Shown here piece after piece: positions 16,576-26,187 of a stretch of DNA of 64,000 bases; position 1 is the stretch's first letter; each line of letters starts with the position of its first letter. Source of the stretch: Chromatiaceae bacterium (GTDB taxonomy: Bacteria > Pseudomonadota > Gammaproteobacteria > Chromatiales > Chromatiaceae); contig JACKMT010000004.1 of the NCBI GenBank assembly GCA_024235255.1, positions 372,001 to 436,000 of the forward strand, in the 5' to 3' direction. The position numbers and the translations under genes were made by a program. Below the pieces are notes generated by a model, which saw only the letters and a program-made list of their open reading frames with translations, was not told the DNA's origin and did no database searches.

Positions 16576-19179
16576 TCAGGAATTCAACCATTCAGTGACG
16601 GGACGGTATTGTTTCAGCCACTCGATGAATTCGTCGGGTTGCATCGGTTTTGCGAACAGGAAGCCCTGCATCTCGTCGCAACCCGCGGCTCTGAGCCAAC
16701 GCAGCTGCTCCTCCGTTTCGACCCCCTCGGCCACGATTCTGCGTCCGAAGGCGCGGCCGAGTCCGATAGTGGCCTCGATCAGGATTCTGTCCTCACCGTT
16801 GCTCGTCAGGTCGTTGACGAAGGATCTGTCGATCTTCAACGATTGAGTGGGGATGCGGCGCAGATGATCCAACGACGAGTATCCGGTCCCGAAGTCATCC
16901 AGCGAAAAGGTAACACCCATCGCTTCACAGCGGCGAACCAGCGCCGGGAAATCGCGAATCCCTTCGAGTGCGGCGCTCTCTACAATTTCGAGATCAAGCG
17001 GCACCCGCTCTTCCTTGTTGACCTGATGCAGCATGCGCTCCAGCTCCTCGGCGAAATCGGGCTGCTGTAGCTGGCGGGCAAATACATTGACGCTGATAGG
17101 CATTGAGTGACCCTGTCGAAACCAGGTTTGTGCCTGCAGCAGCGCTTGCTGAATCACCTGGCGGCCGATCTCCAGCGCGATATCCTGCTCCTCGACCAGC
17201 GGGATAAATTGAGCCGGCTGCAGTGTTCCCAGTACCGGATGCTGCCAGCGCAGTAGCGCCTCGGCGCCAACGACGCTGCCGTCTTTGCTGCAGATCTTGG
17301 GCTGATAGTGCAGTACGAACTCGCGCTGGGACAGTGCCCGGGAAAGATCCTTCAGCGAGTCGTTGCGCGCCAGCATGCGTTTCTCGAGCTTGGGATCGAA
17401 CCAGTGGTAGCGATTTTTACCGGATCGCTTGGCTGAATACATGGCCTGGTCCGCGTGTCTCAGCAGCGTGTCGGGGTCCCTGTTGTCGGCAGGAAACAGC
17501 GTGATGCCAGCGCTCACGGTGATGCCGGTTTCGACATTTCCGGCGACGCTATAAGGACTGGCAAGGGAGCTCAGAATCCGATGCATGACCGACTCACACT
17601 CGGTTTCGTCTGCGATATCGGCCAGCAGGACAACGAATTCGTCGCCGCCCAGCCGGGCGACCGTATCGCCTGCCCGTATGCAGTTGACGAAACGGCTTGC
17701 CGCCTCTACCAGCAGTCCGTCTCCGGCCTTGTGGCCGTAGTTGTCGTTAATATACTTGAAGCCGTCCAGATCGATATAACAGACGGCAAGTATCTTCCCT
17801 TTTCGCCGTGCGTTTTCGACCAATTGCTGCATTCTGTCGTGCAGTAACCGCCGGTTCGGCAGTCCTGTCAGTGTATCGAAATGCGCCATCTGGTCGAGCT
17901 GGTTTTCATGATACTTGAGCTCGGTTATATCGGACACAGACGAGACGATACCGGTGACGGAACCACCTTTTACTTCTGTGACCGGGATGACATTGATGGT
18001 TACCCAACGCCAGCCCGAATCGGGATGCTCAATGCCGATGATAATGCCTTCCCGCGGTTGCAGATCAGACAGGGTTTTAGTGATAGGGAACTCTGCCAGG
18101 GGGAGCGGGTTGCCCTCTTCGGTAAACAGATTTGTGTAGTTTTCCGCGAATCCGACGGCGCTATCCGAATTGCTCATGGAGAGAAGTTTTCTGAAACCGG
18201 GATTTGCGTAGAGCAGCCGTCCTTCGGCATCCCAAAGCGCGATGCCTTCGGATACGGTATTGAATACAATCTGCATCTGGTGTTCATGAATGCGCAGCGC
18301 TCTCTCAAGATTTCTCCGGTAGCGAATCTCCCGCTCAAGATGCTGGGTGCGTTCGTCGACACGCTTTTCAAGATCCAGGTTGGCTTGCCGGAGCGCGAGT
18401 TTCGAAGCGTCAATCTCACGGCTCATGCTATCCACACCCATGCCGATCAGGGCGAGCTCGCTCTCGCCGTTGAACCCGGTCACTACGCCTACGTCACCTT
18501 TGGCCACTCTGCTGACCGTTCGGCCGATGCGCCGCAATGGCTCAGCCACCCAGTGGTTCAGCAGATAGATCATCAGTACGGCGCTGACAATAAGGATCGC
18601 TGCCTGGCTCAGCCAGTTCGTCGGTGCCAGGGTTTCGCGTAAAGCATTGCGTTTGGCGCGCTCCAGGTCGTAGTTCAGGTAGAGCACTCCGGCCTGTCCG
18701 CTGAGCGGCTCGCCGGACCCAGGCGCTAACGGATGCGGGGTGTAGAGATTGATTGATTTGCCCGACACGCCTTTGTTGATGATGATCTGCTGCTGCTGTA
18801 TCGCTCGCTGGAAAATCTCCGGATCGAAATCCTCGATCACCGCTTGCGCTGGTTGCTTTATGTGCAGGTTGTGCGTGGAGAAAATCACCTCGCCTACTTG
18901 GTTCAATACCGCCAACATCCTGACATTTGGATCCTTGCTTTGGATGCCGATAATCTGCTCTGCGTTTTGCCGCTCAATGGTGGCCGGATCCGAGCTCAAC
19001 GTCTGTTGCACCAATTCAATCAACTGACGCGCAGATTCGATTTGTTGCCTCTCAACCCGTGATGGCTGTTCAAATGCCAACTCGAATCCCTTATCCAGGA
19101 TCAGGTGTCCGAAGACCAGTGTCGCAACGATCAATATCAGCGTGAATCGTAATGAGGGTGGTGAGCGGCGCTTGGTCAT
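16576..19179 (-). CDS. membrane GGDEF-EAL cyclic-di-GMP regulator with PAS and HAMP
   Basis: An 867-residue inner-membrane signalling protein. One membrane helix lies near residues 10-30, a periplasmic sensor region follows to a second helix near 190-212, then HAMP (about 212-265), a coiled coil, PAS (about 305-430), GGDEF (about 440-600) and EAL (about 620-860). The diguanylate cyclase site is intact (RLGGDEF). The phosphodiesterase signature is also intact (AEALLRW, DDFGTGYSSL, and AEGVET near the C-terminus), so it may make, break or switch between both. Its start overlaps the stop of a short upstream frame by 4 bases, and it is followed by bacteriohemerythrin. The sensed signal is unknown. 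Confidence 0.94.
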   Translation of the reverse strand: MTKRRSPPSLRFTLILIVATLVFGHLILDKGFELAFEQPSRVERQQIESARQLIELVQQTLSSDPATIERQNAEQIIGIQSKDPNVRMLAVLNQVGEVIFSTHNLHIKQPAQAVIEDFDPEIFQRAIQQQQIIINKGVSGKSINLYTPHPLAPGSGEPLSGQAGVLYLNYDLERAKRNALRETLAPTNWLSQAAILIVSAVLMIYLLNHWVAEPLRRIGRTVSRVAKGDVGVVTGFNGESELALIGMGVDSMSREIDASKLALRQANLDLEKRVDERTQHLEREIRYRRNLERALRIHEHQMQIVFNTVSEGIALWDAEGRLLYANPGFRKLLSMSNSDSAVGFAENYTNLFTEEGNPLPLAEFPITKTLSDLQPREGIIIGIEHPDSGWRWVTINVIPVTEVKGGSVTGIVSSVSDITELKYHENQLDQMAHFDTLTGLPNRRLLHDRMQQLVENARRKGKILAVCYIDLDGFKYINDNYGHKAGDGLLVEAASRFVNCIRAGDTVARLGGDEFVVLLADIADETECESVMHRILSSLASPYSVAGNVETGITVSAGITLFPADNRDPDTLLRHADQAMYSAKRSGKNRYHWFDPKLEKRMLARNDSLKDLSRALSQREFVLHYQPKICSKDGSVVGAEALLRWQHPVLGTLQPAQFIPLVEEQDIALEIGRQVIQQALLQAQTWFRQGHSMPISVNVFARQLQQPDFAEELERMLHQVNKEERVPLDLEIVESAALEGIRDFPALVRRCEAMGVTFSLDDFGTGYSSLDHLRRIPTQSLKIDRSFVNDLTSNGEDRILIEATIGLGRAFGRRIVAEGVETEEQLRWLRAAGCDEMQGFLFAKPMQPDEFIEWLKQYRPVTEWLNS

Positions 19180-19433
19180 TGTCCTGCTGACGACTCCGGC
19201 ACCTCAGGCAGCAGCAACTCGACCTTTGCCCGATCGTGCTGTGCGTAGTTCGATACCTGCAAGTCATACCGGTGCAAGCGGCGGAGCGCAGCGGCCATCG
19301 GATAGGGGGTGTGGGTAACGCATTTGGTGAAAAAAGCAGTAACCAGCCCGTCTGCAGCTGAAACCTGCCAAAGTATCGTATTGCGCGACCCGGCGGTCGT
19401 AGTCAACGTTATTTTTCCCTGAGAGTTTGCCAC
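19176..19433 (-). CDS. short frame coupled to the GGDEF-EAL gene
   Basis: An 85-codon frame beginning at a GTG (19433) and ending in an ATGA overlap with the GGDEF-EAL start, which is the main reason to keep it. The translation contains KITLTTTAGSRNTILWQVSA and ends VELLLPEVPESSAGQ, reasonable for a protein. No ribosome site is seen at the GTG. Another minus-strand frame (19264-19515), overlapping its first half, also reads plausibly at its beginning (ELEFLRVNGELILLSINSGK), so a frameshifted ancestral gene is possible. Function unknown. Confidence 0.4.
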   Translation of the reverse strand: MANSQGKITLTTTAGSRNTILWQVSAADGLVTAFFTKCVTHTPYPMAAALRRLHRYDLQVSNYAQHDRAKVELLLPEVPESSAGQ

Positions 19434-19689
19434 TGTTAATCGACAGTAGAATCAACTCTCCATTCACCCTTAAAAATTCAAGCTCCGGTCTGCAACGGCA
19501 AATACCGCAAGCCATTCCACTATTTTTATCGGATGGTGTTTTGAGAACTTTATTCTTTAGTTAATTTCCCGATGATCCAGGAGTGGTTGATTCCACTAGA
19601 AAAGTTCAAAGGAACTTTCCCGGTAAGTGGGTATGACCGGATAGATTCAACGAATTTTGCGCGGAGCGGCGTCGTTGGGGATCGTTTGC

Positions 19690-19876
19690 GCTGACCCGGG
19701 TCAGTGAAGAATGGCACTTACTTAAGCTGAAATTTCCATAAAAACCAATTAATTCGTCATTCCGGCGCAGGCCGGAATCCAGAGAATTGGCCGCCATTTG
19801 ACAATTATGGATCCCGGCATTCGCCGGGATGACGAGAATGAAATTGCTATTTAAGTACCATTCGGGTCAGTGCGAT
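19690..19876. repeat. MITE-like element with nested inverted repeats
   Basis: Two 27-base arms (19755-19781 and 19808-19834) are imperfect inverted copies built on CGTCATNCCGGCG...GCCGGNATCCA. Outer flanks also pair loosely: GAATGGCACTTACTTAAG on the left resembles the reverse complement of the right flank, which ends in TTAAGTACCATTCGGGTCAG. No transposase is encoded. The inner pair resembles the palindromic extragenic repeats common in proteobacterial genomes. Confidence 0.55.
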
Positions 19877-19927
19877 TAAAAGCGCTGTCCGGGGTTAACG
19901 GCAGACGGATTCGGTCAACGGAGTGCC

Positions 19928-21082
19928 TCAGGAGATAAAACCAACCCGCTCAAAAAACCAATATCCGCCAATCAATGCGATCAGCAGAGAGGCTGGCATG
20001 GTGATCAAGCGACGGTACCAGTCACTTCTGCTGAACCAGAGACCGACCGTGGCAAAACAGCCGGCGATTACCGTTAACTGGCCCAGCTCCACGCCGACAT
20101 TGAACGCAATCAGGCCGGTCAGAAAATGCTCGGGTGAGAGTCCGATCTCACGCAGTACTCCGGCGAAACCCAGTCCGTGCAGCAGGCCGAAGATGAACAC
20201 CACCAGCGGACGCCACCGGGTTAGCCGATCGCAGAAGAGATTTTCCACGCAGACGTAGACGATCGAAGCGGCGATCAGCGGCTCCACCACAGCCGCCGGA
20301 ATCTGGACGATGCCGTAAATACCGAGCCCCAGCGTCAGCGTATGCGCCAGCGTGAAGCTGGAGACCTGCCACAGCAGGCTGCTGATACGGGCATTGAGCA
20401 GAAACAGTCCGATGACGAACAGAATGTGGTCGGTTCCTTTTGGCAGAATGTGGTCGAATCCAATCACGAGGTAGTCGAAAAAAAGATCACCGGTCGATTG
20501 CGCCACTACTCCGCCCAGCGGGATGCTGCCGGACGCTTGGCCAGCCTGCAGATAGGCGGTGAAGAGCGCCTGCCCGGTGTCGCTGTCGACACGCAGCACA
20601 TTGGCGCCAAAGCGGCTGTCCCAGCGCCAGACCAATGTTTTGGCGGCCGGTGGTAGAGCGCCCTGCAGTTCGATAATCGAGTCCCGTGCAAGCGCGGTGT
20701 CGCCGATTCCAGGTATGCTGACCCGGAGCAGTGCGAGCTGTACCGGCACGCCATCGGCACGGAGCGAACTGCCGGCCAGCAGCTGCGTCAAAAAAGTATT
20801 GAACTCGCTCTCCAGCTGCGCCGGCAGTAAGTTTCTCAGCCGGTTGTAAACCGCAGCTTTGTCAGATTCGTCGGTATCTTTGTGTTCGCTGCCGATACCC
20901 GTCAGCAGCGCTTCGAGGTTGACCCGTTTGGTCAGTGTTATCCGGGAATTCTCACCGATTTTCAGATCGATAATCGCAGGGCGAATCTCATGCGCAACAC
21001 CGCAGGGGATTGTCAGCACCAGTAGTAGCAGCGCCAAGATCAGCCTCGGCCAATATTGCGGTGCCGCCGCCGTCGTGCTCAT
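19928..21082 (-). CDS. HupE/UreJ-type membrane protein
   Basis: A 384-residue protein with a signal-like N-terminus (LILALLLLVLTIPCGVAHE), an extracytoplasmic domain of about 180 residues, and a C-terminal membrane domain. The membrane part carries the HupE/UreJ features GFDHILPKGTDHILFVIGLF, FTLAHTLTLGLG, FGLLHGLGFAGVL and FNVGVELGQL, rich in conserved histidines likely to bind metal. HupE/UreJ proteins import nickel or cobalt; the longer two-part form seen here is usually uncharacterised. It is divergent from a DUF4198 gene 47 bases away, and both begin their mature region with AHE, supporting a shared metal-related role. Confidence 0.85.
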   Translation of the reverse strand: MSTTAAAPQYWPRLILALLLLVLTIPCGVAHEIRPAIIDLKIGENSRITLTKRVNLEALLTGIGSEHKDTDESDKAAVYNRLRNLLPAQLESEFNTFLTQLLAGSSLRADGVPVQLALLRVSIPGIGDTALARDSIIELQGALPPAAKTLVWRWDSRFGANVLRVDSDTGQALFTAYLQAGQASGSIPLGGVVAQSTGDLFFDYLVIGFDHILPKGTDHILFVIGLFLLNARISSLLWQVSSFTLAHTLTLGLGIYGIVQIPAAVVEPLIAASIVYVCVENLFCDRLTRWRPLVVFIFGLLHGLGFAGVLREIGLSPEHFLTGLIAFNVGVELGQLTVIAGCFATVGLWFSRSDWYRRLITMPASLLIALIGGYWFFERVGFIS

Positions 21083-21129
21083 AATGGTCGAAACTCCCGG
21101 TAATCTGTGGACAAACCAAGGACGTTATT

Positions 21130-21945
21130 ATGCGCGACCTGCTGCGCTTGGGAAAACCGCTTTTCGTACTCTGGCTGCTGACTTTCACAATGCGTCTGGC
21201 TGCACACGAGTTTTGGATTGAGCCCTTGAGCTATCGGCTAACTGCGGGCGAGAATCTGCTGGCCCAGCTGAAGGTCGGGCAGCACTTCAAGGGGGATACC
21301 CAAGCTTATCTTCCAGCCAATATTCAGCGTTTGCAGATTACCGTCGGCGGCCACAGTGCCGATGTGAGCTCCAGAATCGGTGATATTCCGGCCATAAATC
21401 AAACAACGGCCGCAGACGGCTTGGTGTTGCTCTCTCTGGTCAGCAACTTCTATACGCTGGAGTACAAGGAGCCGGGGCTATTCGAAAAATTTCTCGCCTA
21501 TGAAGGGCTGGACGGGATACTGGCTGAACACCGCCGCCGCGGTCTACCGCCGAGCGGTTTCAAAGAGGCTTACCAGCGCTTCGCCAAGTCGCTGGTACAG
21601 GTGGGCGAGGGGGGCGGTGACGACCGCCTGCTCGGTCTGGGATTCGAGTGGCTGCTTGAGACCAATCCCTATCGCGCAGCGGACAACCGGATACAGGCGC
21701 GCCTCTACTGGCGGGGAGTACCGCTGGCTGCCGCCCAAGCCCGTCTGTTTACTCGCCGCAACGGACAAATCGAAGAGACACTGCTTACCACCGATGAAGC
21801 GGGCCGGGTGTGGTTCTCGCCCACGCCCGGCAGCGAACTGCTACTTAATGCGGTGCAGATGCAGCAACCCAGCGCCAAGTTTCCGGCGCCCGCGGGATCC
21901 GCCTGGATTAGCTACTGGACAACGATCACCTTCGCGCTGCCTTAG
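21130..21945 (+). CDS. DUF4198 (NikM-like) periplasmic protein
   Basis: A 271-residue secreted protein. A hydrophobic signal segment (LFVLWLLTFTMRLAA) is followed by AHEFWIEPLSYRLTAGE, the typical start of DUF4198 proteins, in which the N-terminal histidine motif can bind nickel or cobalt. A beta-rich body follows, with a C-terminal FSPTPGSELLLNAVQM segment. AAGGA lies 7 bases before the ATG. DUF4198 proteins frequently accompany nickel/cobalt uptake systems, and the HupE/UreJ-type gene next to it agrees. The metal cannot be decided from sequence. Confidence 0.82.
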   Translation: MRDLLRLGKPLFVLWLLTFTMRLAAHEFWIEPLSYRLTAGENLLAQLKVGQHFKGDTQAYLPANIQRLQITVGGHSADVSSRIGDIPAINQTTAADGLVLLSLVSNFYTLEYKEPGLFEKFLAYEGLDGILAEHRRRGLPPSGFKEAYQRFAKSLVQVGEGGGDDRLLGLGFEWLLETNPYRAADNRIQARLYWRGVPLAAAQARLFTRRNGQIEETLLTTDEAGRVWFSPTPGSELLLNAVQMQQPSAKFPAPAGSAWISYWTTITFALP

Positions 21946-22020
21946 TTGTACCGCCTTCTTCGCTGTAGGGCGCGGAAATACCCCCTCGTTGCATGCAACT
22001 AAAGCGCCGCCTGTTGCAGT

Positions 22021-22524
22021 TCAACGCGACCAATTGACATGCAGCACCACCTCGTCTTTCGGATAGTGCATGTCGAGTGCGCCGTCATAAGCGTGGTAAA
22101 CCGCCTCTGCTACGCCGCGGGCCAGATGGGCATCGGTGAAAGTAATAACCAAGCTTCCATCCTGTTTCTGGTGCTGCATGATGCGCTTCAGCGGATGCCT
22201 GCTTTGCTCCCGCTCCACATGATGATGGATAAGGCTCATTATTTCCGCTTCATGCAGCGACAAAAACTCCCCCCGCAGCGTCAGATATCCGGCGGGTGCG
22301 CCGTCTTTGATGCGCTGACATGCAGGGCAGATCTGCTGGTCTGCGCCTTCAGGCACTGCAGCCCAACTCCAGTGGCCATTGTGAACAACGGCTTTGCACT
22401 CAGGACATACGGTCGGCTCCTTCAGTTTCTGATTATACCGATAAGGGTCGTGTGTCTGCTCCTGCAACAGCCTGTCCTGTCTTCCGGGTTTCCGAAAGTC
22501 TGCCGATCTTTCCAAACCAGTCAT
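22021..22524 (-). CDS. BCAM0308-type zinc-ribbon protein
   Basis: A 167-residue soluble protein. The start at 22524 is chosen over 22554 because AAGGAGGGAG lies just upstream. It carries two cysteine pairs, CPECKA and CPACQR, that probably form a zinc ribbon, then GYLTLRGEFLSLHEAEI and a basic segment ending in an alpha/beta C-terminal region (SLVITFTDAHLARGVAEAV). This matches the conserved BCAM0308 family of unknown function. The family tends to occur near universal-stress and heat-shock genes, and here it is just upstream (divergent) of such a block. The role is unproven. Confidence 0.78.
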   Translation of the reverse strand: MTGLERSADFRKPGRQDRLLQEQTHDPYRYNQKLKEPTVCPECKAVVHNGHWSWAAVPEGADQQICPACQRIKDGAPAGYLTLRGEFLSLHEAEIMSLIHHHVEREQSRHPLKRIMQHQKQDGSLVITFTDAHLARGVAEAVYHAYDGALDMHYPKDEVVLHVNWSR

Positions 22525-22850
22525 AACCACTCCCTCCTTCCAATTTCCTGTCAAACTCCCTTGTATTAAGTATAGAAAATCGGAGACACAATACTAACCT
22601 TGCCAGTAGCTTGCGATACCGATCGCACCGGCGGTCCTCCGGCTAAGCCGGTGCTCAGCCTGGCATGCTTATCGTACCGTCCGGAAACTGAGGGAAGTGT
22701 GGGACGGGCCCCGGCATGTTCACCCGAAAAGTCTGATCATTCCTGCAATCTCAGCACCGCGAAGCTGCGCTCAACTGCTAGAATTAAACAGGGAAGCCGG
22801 TCTTATTGCGGGACGATGTTGCAGCATGCCGGTTAACCAAGGAGGCTTTG

Positions 22851-25289
22851 ATGAAGAGAGGCAAGCCGCTCGCCGCCGCGCAGCTTTACCGGCATTGCGA
22901 CCCCGCCATTTTCTCCTTCGAATCCACTGTCGAACTGGATAGGCGAACCTCGATTCCCGGACAGCAGAGAGCAATTGAGGCGATTCAGTTCAGCATGGAG
23001 AGCGAACCGGACGGTTTCAATCTGTTCGTGCTGGGCTCTGCCGGTAGCGGCCGCCACCACCTGGTCCGGCAGATTCTCGAACAGCAGGCCGCTGCCAGGT
23101 CGGCTGCCGACGACTGGTGCTATGTCAACAATTTCGCGAATCCGCAAAAACCGCACGCACTGCGCCTGCCGGCCGGTTGGGGAAACGACTTTAAAAAAGA
23201 GATAGAGCAGCTGATAGAGGAGGCAGGCAACGCTATTTCCGCAGCGCTCGAAAGTGAGGATTTTCAGACCAGGCAGCAGGCTATTGAGGAGGAGTTCAAG
23301 GAGCAGCAGTCCGACTCCTTCAATCAGATCAAGGCGCATGCGGAAGCACGCAAGATAGCCATCGTGGAAACCCCCACAGGGTTTACCTTCACCCCGCTGC
23401 TCAAGGGTGATGACGGGCGGGAGGCCGAATTCGATAATCTCTCCGAACAGCAGAAACTACAGATACAGAAGGATATCGAAGAGCTGAGCCTGGAGCTGCG
23501 GCGATTTCTCCAGTCCACCCCGAAACGGCTGCATGAGGCGCGCCGGAGAAGCCGGGAACTGGAACAGGAGGTCTCCAGGCTTACGCTCGGCGGGCTGACT
23601 GACGAAATCTTCAGGAAATACCGTGATCATGCAGGCGTAATGACACACCTCCAGCGCATGCAGTCCGACATCGTCGAGCACGTCGAGCTGTTTCGCACCA
23701 CACCGGAACAGAAAAACCAGATGTTGATGAGTTTACTGGAAGGGCAGGCACAGGGAGGCAGCACCCAGCGATCCGCGGTCATGCAGCGTTTTGAGATCAA
23801 CCTGCTGATCGATCACAATGACCACAGCGCAGCGCCGGTGGTGTTCGAAGATCACCCCACTTTTTCCAACCTGATCGGCCGTGTCGAGCATCAGGCGCGG
23901 ATGGGCGTGCTGACCACCGACTTCCATATGATCCGGGCCGGTGCCCTGCACCGGGCCAACGGCGGCTATCTGGTGCTCGATGTACGCAAGGTTCTGATGC
24001 AGCCGCTCGCCTGGGAGGGACTGAAACAGGCGCTGAAATCCCGGCAGATAAAGATCCGCTCGCTGGGCGAGGATCTGAGCCTGATCAGCACTGCGTCGCT
24101 CGAACCCGAGCCGATTCCCCTGCGGGTGAAAGTGGTCTTAATGGGAGAGCGGATCTACTACTACCTGCTGCAGAAGCACGACCCCGAGTTCCAGGAGCTG
24201 TTCAAGGTAGCCGCCGATTTCGAAGACGATTTCGAGCGGAATGACCACAACAGCCGACTCTTTGCCCATCTTATCGCTGAGTTCGTCAGCGAAGACAAAC
24301 TCAGACCGTTGGATAAATTCGCGGTGGCCAGACTGCTGGAAGAGAGTTCACGCCATGCCGGCGACGCCGAAAAGCTCTCGGGCCAGGTGCGCTACGCCAC
24401 GGATATCGTCCGCGAAGCGCACTATTGGGCCGACAAGCGCGGGAAAGATGTGATCGGCAGCGACGAGATCCAGTCAGCGATAGATGCGCGCATCCGCCGC
24501 GTTAGCCGCATCCGTGACCGGATGCAGGAGGAGATGCTGCGGGATACCATCCTGATTGCAACCGCGGGTGTCTGCACCGGTCAGGTCAACGGCCTTTCGG
24601 TGCTGCAGCTCGGGGAGTACGCATTCGGTCGTCCCAGCCGCATTACCGCACGCGTCTCGCTGGGTGCCGGCAAGGTGGTGGATATCGAGCGCGAAGTAGA
24701 GCTTGGCGGTCCGATCCACTCCAAAGGTGTGCTCATACTTACCAGTTTTCTGGTTTCGCACTACCTGCCCGATCAACCGCTGTCGCTGCACGCCAGTCTG
24801 GTATTCGAGCAGTCCTACAGCGGCGTCGAGGGGGACAGTGCTTCAGCCGCCGAGTTGTGCGCACTGTTGTCGGCGTTGGCGGAGACACCGATCAAGCAGA
24901 GCATGGCGATCACCGGCTCGGTCAACCAGTTCGGGCAGATCCAACCCATTGGCGGTGTCAACGAGAAGATCGAGGGCTTTTTCGATCTCTGCAATCGGCG
25001 CGGACTGACCGGGGAGCAGGGCGTCCTGATACCCTCGTCCAACGTCAAACATCTGATGCTTCGCCGCGATGTCATCGATGCGGTTGAGCAGGGCCGGTTT
25101 AACATCTACCCGGTGGAGAGCGTCGATCAGTGCCTGGAGCTGTTGACCGGCACTGCCGCGGGAGCGCCTTCGTCGGCAGGGGAGTTTCCGGAGGGCAGCG
25201 TAAACGGCCGGGTGCGCGCGCGCCTCATCGACATGGTGCAAAAGCGGCGGGCGTTCATGGACAGCGGCAAACAGGAGGGAGCGTCATGA
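22851..25289 (+). CDS. LonB-like ATP-dependent protease
   Basis: An 812-residue Lon-type protease of the AAA_32/LonB branch, without the long N-terminal domain of classical Lon. The start at 22851 has AAGGAGG 6 bases upstream. The P-loop GSAGSGRH is near residues 63-70, and a coiled-coil insert occupies about 120-270. The C-terminal proteolytic domain has the catalytic serine in EGDSASAAE and lysine in GGVNEKIEG, so the Ser-Lys dyad is complete. It would unfold and degrade damaged proteins in the cytoplasm. The next gene starts in its stop codon (ATGA), and groESL follow, so this is a stress-response block. Confidence 0.93.
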   Translation: MKRGKPLAAAQLYRHCDPAIFSFESTVELDRRTSIPGQQRAIEAIQFSMESEPDGFNLFVLGSAGSGRHHLVRQILEQQAAARSAADDWCYVNNFANPQKPHALRLPAGWGNDFKKEIEQLIEEAGNAISAALESEDFQTRQQAIEEEFKEQQSDSFNQIKAHAEARKIAIVETPTGFTFTPLLKGDDGREAEFDNLSEQQKLQIQKDIEELSLELRRFLQSTPKRLHEARRRSRELEQEVSRLTLGGLTDEIFRKYRDHAGVMTHLQRMQSDIVEHVELFRTTPEQKNQMLMSLLEGQAQGGSTQRSAVMQRFEINLLIDHNDHSAAPVVFEDHPTFSNLIGRVEHQARMGVLTTDFHMIRAGALHRANGGYLVLDVRKVLMQPLAWEGLKQALKSRQIKIRSLGEDLSLISTASLEPEPIPLRVKVVLMGERIYYYLLQKHDPEFQELFKVAADFEDDFERNDHNSRLFAHLIAEFVSEDKLRPLDKFAVARLLEESSRHAGDAEKLSGQVRYATDIVREAHYWADKRGKDVIGSDEIQSAIDARIRRVSRIRDRMQEEMLRDTILIATAGVCTGQVNGLSVLQLGEYAFGRPSRITARVSLGAGKVVDIEREVELGGPIHSKGVLILTSFLVSHYLPDQPLSLHASLVFEQSYSGVEGDSASAAELCALLSALAETPIKQSMAITGSVNQFGQIQPIGGVNEKIEGFFDLCNRRGLTGEQGVLIPSSNVKHLMLRRDVIDAVEQGRFNIYPVESVDQCLELLTGTAAGAPSSAGEFPEGSVNGRVRARLIDMVQKRRAFMDSGKQEGAS

Positions 25290-26083
25290 ACTCGGACCGG
25301 CAGATGCGGCATAGAGTGCGCATTCTCCTGCTGCTCGGCGGGGGCGAGACCACACGTTCGGTATTGGAGCTGATGAGCCAGTTGGCGTGGGACAGATCCA
25401 CCGAGGTGATGGGCGTCTTTATCGAGGACGACAATCTTCTGCGGCTGGCGCAGATGCCGTTCTCGCGCGAACTCTGCCGCCTGACCCATGCCGAGCGCCC
25501 GCTGGAGAGCGCGGAGATCGAGCGTCAGCTGCGAATTCAGGCGCGCACCGCGCAACAGGCATTTGAGATTGCAGCTACGCAGGCCGGCATCGCCCACTCG
25601 TTCCACACCAGGCGCGGGAATTTGGCCGTACTGCTGCAGCAGGCGGTGCAGGAGACGGATCTGATGATACTGGGACCGGCGCGGGGGCTGCGCCAGCTGT
25701 CGCAACCGGTGGCGCTGAGCGCGATAGCCCGTCACTCCAGGCAAACGGTAGTTGTTTTATACGACGGCGCGGAGAGCGCAAAAAGGGCGCTGCTCGCCGC
25801 CAAGCAGTTGGCGGAATCGGGTAGCCGGCAGTTAAGCGTACTGGTCACATCGGAAAACAGCGCGATTGCGCTTGAACTCCAGCAGCAAGCAGCGCAGATA
25901 CTGGATGGCCTGCCGGCGCATTACCGCTTACTGGCAAGGAATGATATCGCAGCGCTGCTGGAACAGTGCCACAACGAACGCGCCGGTACGCTGGTGTTGG
26001 GGATTAACGACCCGCTGCTGCAGCAGCAGTCGTTGCAGGAGCTGAGCAACCGGCTGGAATGTTCCGCACTGCTGGTCAGATAG
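25286..26083 (+). CDS. universal-stress-like two-domain protein
   Basis: A 265-residue protein started at 25286, with AGGAGGGA 5 bases upstream and an ATGA overlap with the protease gene; a longer frame from 25130 lies inside that gene. The first half reads HRVRILLLLGGGETTRSVLE, ending in LMILGPARG, and the second half QTVVVLYDGAESAKRALLAA, ending in GTLVLGINDPLL. This is the pattern of two tandem UspA-like folds, but with weak conservation of the usual ATP-binding GxxG-S/T motif. It probably acts with the LonB-like protease in stress. The assignment is by fold pattern, so moderate. Confidence 0.72.
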   Translation: MNSDRQMRHRVRILLLLGGGETTRSVLELMSQLAWDRSTEVMGVFIEDDNLLRLAQMPFSRELCRLTHAERPLESAEIERQLRIQARTAQQAFEIAATQAGIAHSFHTRRGNLAVLLQQAVQETDLMILGPARGLRQLSQPVALSAIARHSRQTVVVLYDGAESAKRALLAAKQLAESGSRQLSVLVTSENSAIALELQQQAAQILDGLPAHYRLLARNDIAALLEQCHNERAGTLVLGINDPLLQQQSLQELSNRLECSALLVR

Positions 26084-26187
26084 ACCCCGAAGTAAGAAAA
26101 ACCTCATCCCCGCCGGGACGGCGGATCATTTCTCCCAGATAGAGAACCATCTCTGCAGACCGAGCCGGCGCAACGGTTGCGCGGGGC

